This document shows positions 55,844 through 64,000 of a DNA stretch of 64,000 nt, piece after piece (the stretch's first letter is position 1; every line of letters begins with the position of its first letter). Source of the stretch: Helichrysum umbraculigerum (taxonomy: Eukaryota > Streptophyta > Magnoliopsida > Asterales > Asteraceae). The stretch lies in contig CATIUR010000001.1 of the NCBI GenBank assembly GCA_949592205.1, forward strand, positions 44,099,001 to 44,163,000, given 5' to 3'. The position numbers and the translations under genes are program-made. The notes under the pieces were generated by a model. The model was not told where the DNA came from. It saw only the letters and a list, made by a program, of their open reading frames with translations, and searched no databases.

Positions 55844-57249
55844 TCAATCACTGTCACCATCCTCTCCATCTCTGCGAACACCGGATGGTCCTCCATACTC
55901 TGATGGTACAAATGGGTCATAAGGAAGCTGACGATAATCAAACAGCTGGTGCATCAAAGAAGTAGTATAATCAAACTGTCTCTGGTGCTCTCGATAGTAA
56001 TGCTGCTGCTCCTGATACCTGTGATCCTGAACAATCCTATCCTGCTCGTGATAATGATGCATCTGCTGAAACTGCTGCTGCTTTTACTCATGCATCCGAC
56101 CAATCTCCTGCTGCAAATGATACATATCATATACTGGCCCCTGATAAACCTGTGGCTCTGGTGGAACCGCTGCATGCTCTATCTCTGGTACATCTACAGC
56201 CTATGGCTGAGCATCACGACGTCTCCTCAATCGTCTGCCTCCTGCAACCAATGGTGGGGTCCAAAGGTAGAAATCTCCCTCCAAAGGTCTCATAATAACC
56301 GAAATCTCCAGGAGCTTGTGAGCTCCCATAAACTGCATACCCGGAATAATAGGAGTACAAGACTGATACATCTCCTGTGTAAGACCAAACCACCTAGCCA
56401 ATCTAGTCACATACTGACCACCACAAATAACACTCGAGGCCTTGGTACCAGTAGCCTTATGTGTCATCCAGTCTGCTAATCTCCAGGGAACATTCACATT
56501 CGTCCCCCGAGTAATAGAATGCAAATAAAACAGATCTATCTTATGTACCTTCTCATGCGCTATCTTCCTAGCACAGATCGAATGAGACAACATCCTATGT
56601 ACCAGCTTATGTGCTGGACTCCTCACTAATACATCAGAAGGACCTCGGGCACCAAACTCTCCATTGGCTATATCTACCCAACCTGCAGCAACCTCCAGAT
56701 CATCGTACCTATTCGTACGCGCAGCTCTCAGAAAATCCCTAAAATGAGGGTTAGCCTCCTCATCCATAGTATACAACCCAATGGCCTGTGCAAACTAAAT
56801 CAAACTCAAACTACGTGGCTCACCACCAAGCATAAAGGTCAGAGTATGCTGTAACACATCCTCAGATGATACATCAAACCTAACAGAGCTATAGAACTCA
56901 ACAACTAACTCCCTGAAAATAATCTCATGTATACCAAACAATCTAGCCCAAGCATATGAGACAAAACCAACACTCCCATCCTCGAGCAAATAAGTAACAG
57001 TCAATAATCGGTGCAAAGACTGAGTTCCTGTCTCCCGAGTGTCAGGATCTAAAACCATATCCATAAAATCCCAGTCCAAAACATATGAAGCTACAATATC
57101 CTGATCAATGTTGGCTCTAGCCTCGTCTGAATCCCTGCTCGGTCTCCAGGTGAGATAGCACCATGCATAAACTGGAGGATAGGATGAGTCCGAATAATGG
57201 GGTTAGCAACAACTGCCGCTCCCCTATCAACACGTAGATCATGCTCCAT
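55844..57249 (-). pseudogene. Ath-4 ORF-B: ATHILA ORF-1-like protein, three nonsense codons and a frameshift
   Basis: ATG at 57249 is the first codon after acceptor TTGTTTTTACAG. It starts MEHDLRVDRGAAVVANP. A one-base frameshift lies near 57130; the main frame then gives VLDWDFMDMVLDP, FREL-VEFYSSVRF, a nonsense codon near 56792, FAQAIGLYT, SPAHKLVHRMLSHSI, VHKIDLFYLHSI, ITRGTNVNVPWRLADWM, then a stop near 56199 and another near 56088, ending at 55844 with a Gln/His/Tyr-rich tail and GEDGDSD. The central part is a clear ATHILA ORF-1 match. The three stops are TAG, TAG and TAA where a CAG/CAA codon is plausible. Confidence 0.85.
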
Positions 57250-57993
57250 CTGTAAAAACAAATCTATAAATATTAAAAGAATTCTAATGCACATAAAAAC
57301 TTTATTTTATACAGTTCTTTCCAGAGTTACATAATAACACTATCTACATAATAGTAATATTTACATAATAATTCTATTTACATAATAATCACGAAACTTA
57401 AAAAGATATACTTCTACGAAATTTGCAAATACCAAATTTAACATAATCATTTTGCAATTTTAAAAATTAGATTATTACGTACATAACCAACATTATCTAT
57501 AAGTTTTTTTTTTTTCAGCCTAAAACAATTAGACTAACACATAAAAAGCATACAGGTAATAACGCATATAACAGGCAATTTCTACAGCAGCAAAATTAGT
57601 ATTGATAATGGATATACTGCCTGACCCCATTTAGCCGGCGGTCTACAGGGTTGACCGGCGGTCTCTGCCGTTGACCGGCGGTCAAACAGTCTGTCCCCAT
57701 GATTCCGACCAAATAAACGCCTTAACCCAATTATAATTCCAACATTCCTATACGTCAACCGACTTATTCCCACATTCTTTCATCAATCACAAAATAATAA
57801 GCTTTTCACTACATTATCACATAATCAAGTCACAATCCGTATACACGAACTAACATTACTCAATCTAACTAAGGATTCACACAAAAACATAGACAATTCG
57901 GGTGTTTACTAAGAAACCCCTAAACGTGAAACCCTAATTAAATCTTAATGTAAAAACGAATTGAAAGCAAGAATGCAAGTGAAAGCCACATAC
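57250..57993 (-). other. predicted intron upstream of ORF-B (Ath-4)
   Basis: Donor AGGG|GTATGTGG (exon end 57994), acceptor TTGTTTTTACAG ending 57250; 744 nt. Three palindromic sites lie inside it (57631-57685). The acceptor directly abuts the ORF-B ATG. Confidence 0.55.
57631..57685. repeat. three palindromic sites at a 20-bp period in the ORF-B intron
   Basis: 57631-57645 TTAGCCG-G-CGGTCTA, 57651-57665 TTGACCG-G-CGGTCTC, 57671-57685 TTGACCG-G-CGGTCAA (perfect). They use the same half-sites as the LTR copies. Confidence 0.85.
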
Positions 57994-58172
57994 CCCTAAG
58001 CAATTTAGCGAGAGGTTTTTGGAGAAAATCGGTCGATTAGTAGGTGAAACTGAAATTTTTCGAGAGGTTTTTGGAGAAAAAATGGTGTTCAAATGAGGAA
58101 GAAAGAAGTCTGATCGGTTTTATTACCCCTAAGCAATTTAGCCGGTGGCTAAACTGTTTAGCCGGCGGTCAA
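57994..58172 (-). promoter_or_regulatory. Ath-4 leader exon with two upstream palindromes
   Basis: Palindromes at 58138-58152 (TTAGCCG-G-TGGCTAA) and 58158-58172 (TTAGCCG-G-CGGTCAA), 5 bp apart, lie just upstream on the minus strand of a TATA-like AATAAAAC (about 58118-58125), a CT-rich leader and the donor at 57994. ACCCCTAAGCAATTTAGC occurs at both 57992 and 58125, so the leader arose partly by duplication. Confidence 0.5.
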
Positions 58173-58748
58173 ATTGAATTTTGACCCGGCCCCCTCAATT
58201 TTTGGCCCATCCGATTTATTAAACTAATTTTAATTATTTAACTTAATTAAAATATTATTCTAAACCACCTAATTATATTACATCTAAAACAAACTTTATT
58301 AAAACACCTAATGATATTAACACATACTAACAATTAATCTAATCTCAACACATACTAACAAATGTCAAGAATAGTTTACTCAAATGATAATAATACAAAA
58401 ATGAAGTAAAATAATGAAAATAAGAAAGTAGTCAAATAATTGAGATTCGAAAATTGAAATAAGAAAACTCCACTATAGGCACTGTTTGATCAGTTGAGCC
58501 CGTCAATTTCGGCTACTTCTCCATTATTTTAGCATTGTGGGGAGTCTTCAAGTTGGTCAATTTCTTAACAACTTCCTTGGCATTTTCCTCACCATCCAAT
58601 TGCTTAACTTCATTTGCTAAAAGTCAAATACTTCTAAACACAAAATTAATTTGATAACAAAAGATACATAAATATTCACAATATTCACAATCAATTAATC
58701 AACAATGAACAAAAATTTACAAGATTAAAATTCTTTTTATTACCGCTT
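58173..58748 (-). other. Ath-4 region where ORF-A would be
   Basis: No ORF-A homologue. A 36-codon open stretch on the minus strand (about 58625-58515: ANEVKQLDGEENAKEV) is rich in Glu and Lys and may be a scrap of an older gene. Confidence 0.4.
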
Positions 58749-58766
58749 TCCCCGTCAGCGGCGCCA
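58749..58766 (-). other. Ath-4 primer-binding site (tRNA-Asp type)
   Basis: The minus strand reads TGGCGCCGCTGACGGGGA, one base different from the Ath-2 and Ath-5 sites. Confidence 0.9.
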
Positions 58767-58773
58767 AAAAACT

Positions 58774-59549
58774 TGATGCGTGTGAAAGCGTCTCATTTTA
58801 TTATTTATAAAGTACAGGACACCAATCAATACTATCACACAACCAGGCAAGAATACCCGATCGGAATAGTATAGCTATGGTAAGTCCAGATTCGAACACA
58901 GGGAAAATGGAATAAAAAGAATAAATAATCTTTTAAATTACAGAGAAAGGGGGGTAACGTTTTAGTTCCGTTAGAACAAGTGTTTTGTAAAATAACAAAT
59001 TAAAATAAACTAAATAAACTAAGATTAAAATAAATAAATAATAATGTACAACAGGAAGGAACAAATAGTATGTAATAACTCCGCTCAGATTCATATATTC
59101 TGATTCATTTGCACATTAATTATCTAATTGTGATTTCTTTTATATCAACTTAATAATACCAAATTCTTCAATGACTATTAAATTGAATGTGAACTAGCCA
59201 ACGTTTCGGGTCCAACTAATTCCTACAACTTAGGGTCCAACATAAAACACTGGTTCCAATATCACAAGATGATCAGTCAATTGTGTGCCTTTCCCTAAAT
59301 CATGCATTAAACATTCACAACTCATTATAATTACTCTCGTGGTATGACTCAACAATACCCAATAATTAACTTATTGTCTTGTTCATTTTAAAGTGAATAA
59401 TTATTAATTTCTCAACCAATCAAACTCAATCTATTTAGCAATGATCAAAACCCTAAGATTCTAACCATCAATAATTAATAAAATCAAAGGAAATCAATCT
59501 CATCAATCTTATTAACCACGTTGAGAACTAATAACTACCGGTTACCAAT
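58774..59549 (-). repeat. Ath-4 5' LTR, part
   Basis: Matches 52672-53443 and stops at CCAAT (59545-59549), the likely TSD of Ath-5. Confidence 0.92.
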
Positions 59550-61039
59550 TGATGAACGCCAAAATGTGCTATTTTATAGTACTAATTACCCCTTAGTTTG
59601 ATTAATTTCTTACGCATTTTATTTGAATTCGATACTCATTTCGTTCATATTTGCATTTAGGATTTAATTGGAGCTTGAATTATAAAAGAAGCGGAAATCG
59701 AGCGAATATCGAAGAAAAGTGGTGAAAAGTTTAAAGTTTGAAGATTGGAGGTCGTGGAGCTGAAAAGTTACATTTTCTAATCCATACGGCGTATGGAATC
59801 CATACGGCGTATGGATTGAGTGAGCCGGGCCGCCAGAAGTCGCGGGTCAGATCCATGGGCTTTGCAATCCATACGGCGTATGGAAATCCATACGGCGTAT
59901 GGATCGTTTCGGCAGAAAACCTAAAAAACTCATTTTGCCTCATTTGAAAACACACACTTCAACCACTTTTTCTCCAGTCGATTTTCTCTGCAAAAACCTA
60001 AGTTTCTGGAGTATTTTTGAGGAAAAACATCAAGGATAATCAAAGGCTTTCATTCTTTCATTCGTTACTTCATTATTTCGGTTCGATTTCTTTTATATCT
60101 TTCATTCGATTATGATTACGGATATGATATTGAATCTGATTTTCTGTTATATTATGATTGGCTAAGTCTTTTATGTATTTGCTTAGATGATAATACTTAT
60201 TTGATGGATTGATTGTTATAATTGCGAACGTATCGGATTTTATTCAATGTTTATGTGTTTATTCGTTAATCCTCGGGTATTTAATGATTGTTGCTGATTA
60301 CCTAGCGTGAGTTCATAATCAGTTGAGATTGATTTCCTATTGGTTGTGGATTTATTGATAGTTGTTGATTTTGGTTGATAATTATTGTCGAATATATTGA
60401 GTTTGACGGGCTAGGGATAATAGTTAGTAATGATTATTAATGGACGAGATAACCTTAATCGGTTATAGACTTTGTTGATTCAAGTCAAAAGAATAAATCA
60501 CATAAACGGTGTTGAATTAATTTAGAATACAGTTTTATGGACAACGTTAAATTGAACTGTTAATGTGTTGAAAACAACCTTGTGTCTTTCTTAATTGTAT
60601 TGAATTCAGTTTATCTTGTAAGGAGGATTGATATATTTGAACGGGCACGATAGAATCCATACGTGAGCAATTGAATGAAATGATATCCAGATTTTAAGGA
60701 AACTAGTCTAAGCAAATGCATTTCTTTTATCATTTGAATCCAATCTTTTCTTTAATTAAGTTATTTTACTATTTCTTTATTTTCTAATTAAGTTTTAGTT
60801 AATAAATCATTTCTTTTATAATTGTTTATCAATTGTTCGATCGGAACTAAAACGTCCCCACTTTATACTGCTTTAATTATTCGTATTGATTTCCAATTTG
60901 TTAATATTGACATCCGTTCCCTGTGTTCAACTCGGACTTACTGAGCTATACTATATATGATCAGGTATTCTTGCTTGTGTTGTGTATAGTAAGTTAGGTA
61001 TTTTCCATTTTAAAATAAAACCCCGTTTACACGACATCA
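59550..61039 (+). repeat. Ath-5 5' LTR
   Basis: 1490 bp, TGATGAACGCC...ACACGACATCA. It contains the palindrome quartet 59782-59902. Frames on both strands across 59731-59955 are palindrome artefacts. I see no TATAAATAG box. Confidence 0.9.
59782..59902. repeat. four 15-bp palindromes in two pairs (Ath-5 LTR)
   Basis: CCATACG-G-CGTATGG at 59782-59796, 59800-59814, 59869-59883 and 59888-59902, all identical. Gaps inside pairs are 3 and 4 bp, and between pairs 54 bp. Confidence 0.93.
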
Positions 61040-61045
61040 AGTTTT

Positions 61046-61063
61046 TGGCGCCGCTGCCGGGGA
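61046..61063 (+). other. Ath-5 primer-binding site (tRNA-Asp type)
   Basis: TGGCGCCGCTGCCGGGGA, six bases after the LTR. Confidence 0.93.
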
Positions 61064-61229
61064 GCGGTTTGTTTTAATTTGACAAATTGGAATTTGATCT
61101 TTGTATATTGTTATTTAAGTTCAGTTCTGCTTTATTTAATTTTCGAATTATATTTGTTTAGGATTGTTTAGTAAGTAATTCAACTAGGGTCTTGTTCTAC
61201 TGATTCGGGAATTATATCACAGGAAGCTT

Positions 61230-62357
61230 ATGACCCGATCAAGGAACCCTAATCTCGCTGATCCTTTTGAAGAACCTAAAAGAGTTTTTCGTCAGAGAAG
61301 ACGGTTTGCTTCTGTACCCCCCAACTCAAGTTTACACCACAACCTTCCGTCGTATTTAGAAGGAGATTTTGGAGAGTATCTTCGGTCCTTATTCGAACCT
61401 CCGATCAACCAAGGAAACCCAAGAGACGCAATGGCAGAAGATATTGCCAACATAACGCTTGAAGAATATTCGAGTCGGATGCATAATGACCGTGGCACTG
61501 GAGTAGTAAGGCCAGCGATTGCACAAGATGTGGAGTTCGAAATCAAGGGACAGTTCCTCAAGGAGCTTAGGGAGAACCCTTTCCGAGGAGAAGAAAAGGA
61601 AGATGCTAATGATCATGTGGAGAAAATCGTTGAGATAGCCGATATGTTCAACGTTCCCAACATCACACGCGATCAAGTTATGCTCAGGGTATTCCCAATC
61701 ACACTCAAGGGAACTGCTAAGAGATGGATTCAAAACGAGCCAGCTGGATCCATAACCACATGGGAAGACCTTCGCAAGAAGTTTCTGAAGATGTATTGTC
61801 CTCCTTCCAAAACTTCAAAGATGATTGATGCGATCAGAAATTTCAAGCAGGAAATGGATGAATCATTACACCAAGCTTGGGAGAGATATAAGGACCTGAT
61901 GCATAAGTGCCCGCAGCACGACCTGAACGATCAGCAAATCGTGAGTATTTTCTATAAAGGAGTGGATCGTGCTACGAGACAGCAACTGGATTCCCAAGGG
62001 CCTATTCCCAAGAAAGTCCCTCGTGATGCTTTGACTGCCATTCGCGATCAAGCGAAACACTCTCAGCTATGGGATGATGGAACTTCTAGACGGAGGAGGT
62101 CTATGAATGATGAAGATGGATTTGCAGCTATCACCGCTAAGCTAGATAACATGGGCAGAGATATCAAGAAGGTTACTGAGACTGTCCATGCTATACAAGT
62201 GGGATGCGACAACTATGGAGGAAGTCATTTAGTAAAGGATTGCCCCGAGACGCGAACGGGAGAACATACTGAGGAAGTCAAGTATGGAGAAGCTCAAGCA
62301 CCATATCGTCAAGGTGGTGGAAACTTTTTCAGAAGACCATATCAAGATGGAGGGTGA
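61230..62357 (+). pseudogene. gag: Ath-5 gag (first part of a gag-pol frame ended by TGA)
   Basis: Starts MTRSRNPNLADPFEEPKR. Residues about 115-260 are the gag domain (FRGEEKEDANDHVEKIVEIA, RVFPITLKGTAKRWI, TWEDLRKKFLKMYCPPSKT, SLHQAWERYKDLMHKCPQHD). A zinc knuckle near residue 330 reads CDNYGGSHLVKDC, so the second Cys is replaced by Tyr. TGA at 62355-62357 ends it, but the same frame stays open to the window end, so one mutation splits a gag-pol ORF. Confidence 0.9.
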
Positions 62358-64000
62358 CCGTTTCGCCAAACTCAACCTGGATTTTTCACCAAGGAGCAGC
62401 CAGGTGCCTCGTCGTCAGACAAGCAAGCTAATTTAGAAGAAATGATGGGTAAGTTTCTCACGTCCAATGAGAAATTCATTACGAGCTCTGGACAAAGGAT
62501 GGATGCCACCGATGCTGCATTGAGAAACCAAGGAGCTGCGATTAAGCAAATTGAAGGGAATGTGTCCAACATAGCCAAAGTTCTTCAAGAAAGATTCCCT
62601 GGGACCCTACCTGGATACACTGAAACCAATCCACGAGATCAGGCGAAAGCAGTGATCACCCGAAGTGGAAAGGGTTTTGAAGACCCCATTCCAAAGAAGA
62701 AACCTGTTTCTCAACCCCTATCGCAGAAAGAGAAGGAAGTAGAAGTTGTGGAAAGTCCCAAGGTGGACACTGAGGCTGAACAAATTGCAAGAGATAAGCA
62801 ATATGCTAAGGAGCATGCACCACCACCACCTTATCCAGCAGCTTTGAGAAGAGGGAAAGATGATGCTCAATACCACCAATTCCTAGAGAATCTGAAGCAA
62901 CTGCACATTAACATCCCATTTGTGGAAGCCATTGCTCAAATGCCAAAGTATGCAAAGTATCTGAAGGAACTTTTAACTAATAAGAGTAAGTTGGCGGAGG
63001 CGACCATGGTGACAATGAACGAAAGATATTCAGCAGTTATGCAAAATAAACTTCCACCGAAAATGAAAGACCCTGGGAGTATTACCCTTCCTTGTCTGAT
63101 TGGAAGTTTAGACCTTACTCATGCATTGGCTGACTTGGGGGCAAGCATATCAATAATGCCTTACACTATGTATGCCAGACTCAAGTTAGGGGAACCAAAG
63201 CCAATTAGAATGTGCATTGAGTTAGCAGATCGTTCGGTTCAATATCCTAGAGGGATGGTAGAGAATGTGCTAGTTAAGGTGGATAGGTTTGTTTTTCCGT
63301 GTGATTTCATCATTCTGGACATGGTCGAAGATAAAAAGGTACCTATCATTTTGGGAAGACCTTTTCTAGCCACTGCAAGGGCATTGATTGATGTTCGTGA
63401 TAGAAAAATCACTCTGAGATTAGGAGAGGATGAAGTAGTATTTGATGTCAACAAATCAATGAGATATCCTGCTGCAGTTGATGATACGTGCTACTTTGTG
63501 AGTGCAAGAGAAATGACTGATGATGAAGAATTCCTTCAAAGTCTCATGGAAGATGAAGATCTTGATCCCATGATCTTGGAAGGATGGACGGGAAGCATAG
63601 AAGCAATTAGAGATATCGAAGAATTCGATAAAATGCTTGAGGAGTTAGAGTTCGAGAGTGATGAGGAAGTAGAAGATGATCAGCAGGCTGAGACTGAAGA
63701 ATCGATTGAAACTAATGGTATTTTAGTCAAGAGAGAGAACCGCATCTCTATGCATGGGATTCCCTGCTCACGAGAAGAGGTGTTGGCATGTAAATCTTCT
63801 TTTGAAGAACCACCAAGGTTAGAACTGAAAGATTTACCGACCCATTTGGAATATGCATATCTACAAGGAGAGTCGGATTTGCCAGTTATCATTTCATCCA
63901 AGCTATCAGCAAACGAGAAAGAAAGTCTGCTAAAAGTTCTTAAGGAACATAAGCATGCTATAGCATGGACGATCAGTGACATCAAGGGAATTAGTCCATC
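62358..64000 (+). CDS. pol: Ath-5 protease and start of RT (partial)
   Basis: Same frame as gag, open to the edge. A gag C-terminal linker with a Pro-rich APPPPYPAALRR (about 62815) precedes the retropepsin-like domain: LGASISIMPYTMY with its catalytic Asp at about 63131 and KVPIILGRPFLATARA at about 63340. An acidic linker follows (about 63510-63720), then the beginning of RT (LPVIISSKLS, AIAWTISDIKGISPS). Translation would need read-through or a shift past the TGA at 62355. Confidence 0.9.

Larger units (their letters stand above)
52672..59549 (-). mobile_element. Ath-4: non-autonomous Athila-like element, 5' LTR interrupted by Ath-5
   Basis: The 3' LTR is 52672-54330, the interior 54331-58773, and the 5' LTR begins at 58774 and is cut at 59549. 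The LTR reads TGTTTGATAAACGC...CGCATCA on the minus strand. It has a polypurine tract, structured 3' region, ORF-B (broken), leader exon, intron and a tRNA-Asp primer site. ORF-A is absent apart from a possible scrap. The left TSD candidate is GTCAC (52667-52671); the right copy is out of view. It inserted into Cop-1. Confidence 0.9.
59550..64000 (+). mobile_element. Ath-5: Athila-type Gypsy element, runs off the right edge
   Basis: 5' LTR 59550-61039, primer site 61046-61063, gag from 61230, protease near 63130, RT beginning at the window edge. The DLGAS protease and ILGRPFL motifs and the tRNA-Asp primer fit the Athila branch. It is inserted in the Ath-4 5' LTR. The 3' half is outside the window. 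Confidence 0.92.

Noticed and set aside
59782..59902. Possible CRISPR-like array of palindromic repeats
   Set aside because: There are only four 15-bp units with 3-4 and 54-bp gaps, in a plant LTR promoter region. No cas genes, and the DNA is eukaryotic.
59731..59955. ORFs on both strands across the same 225 bp
   Set aside because: They are a by-product of the CCATACG-G-CGTATGG palindromes.

Overview
This window is AT-rich plant nuclear DNA, probably a eudicot (family not determinable from sequence alone), and almost all of it is nested LTR retrotransposons. I see no intact host gene, no rRNA or tRNA gene and no CRISPR array. The only host-like candidate is a 55-codon exon on the minus strand near 1.55-1.72 kb with a TATA box at 2.70 kb.

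The nesting can be read exactly because the target-site duplications (TSDs) survive. Ath-2 (minus strand, 3372-47263, TSD ATCAC) is the frame. Tek-1 (4617-26743, TSD TTTAT) sits in its left LTR. Tek-2 (6695-17098, TSD ATATC) sits in the 5' LTR of Tek-1, and solo LTR Tek-3 (20082-22246, TSD ATTCG/ATTCA) sits in the Tek-1 gag. Ath-3 (36633-45987, TSD CTCCA) sits in the right LTR of Ath-2. To the right lies a Copia pol remnant (Cop-1, minus strand, 48126-52671) split by solo LTR Tek-4 (49037-51541, TSD CTTTT). Next is Ath-4 (minus strand, from 52672), whose 5' LTR is interrupted at 59549/59550 by Ath-5 (plus strand), which runs off the right edge. The left edge holds another Athila-type LTR, Ath-1 (1-1534, minus strand).

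Tek elements are Ty3/Gypsy chromoviruses of the Tekay/Del type: LTRs of the form TGTRACA...TGTTACA, a tRNA-Met primer site and, in Tek-2, a C-terminal chromodomain. Ath-5 is an Athila-type Gypsy element with gag, protease and the start of RT. Ath-2, Ath-3 and Ath-4 have Athila-style LTRs, primer sites matching tRNA-Asp (seen in Ath-2 and Ath-4) and polypurine tracts, but no visible gag, protease, RT, RNase H or integrase. Ath-2 and Ath-3 encode an unrecognised protein after the primer site (ORF-A). All three carry an ATHILA ORF-1-like gene (ORF-B) preceded by a predicted leader exon and a 0.7-1.0 kb intron. They look like a family of non-autonomous elements that would depend on an Athila-like helper.

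The most unusual signals are structural. (1) The LTRs of Ath-1, Ath-4 and Ath-5 each hold four 15-bp palindromic sites (7-1-7) in two pairs with nearly the same spacing but different arm sequences; in Ath-1 and Ath-4 they lie 17-18 bp upstream of a TATAAATAG box. (2) A two-tier hairpin occurs five times with different but complementary outer stems. (3) A polypurine tract plus hairpin module with compensatory changes occurs twice in each of Ath-2, Ath-3 and Ath-4. These are readings by eye, not computed alignments or folds.
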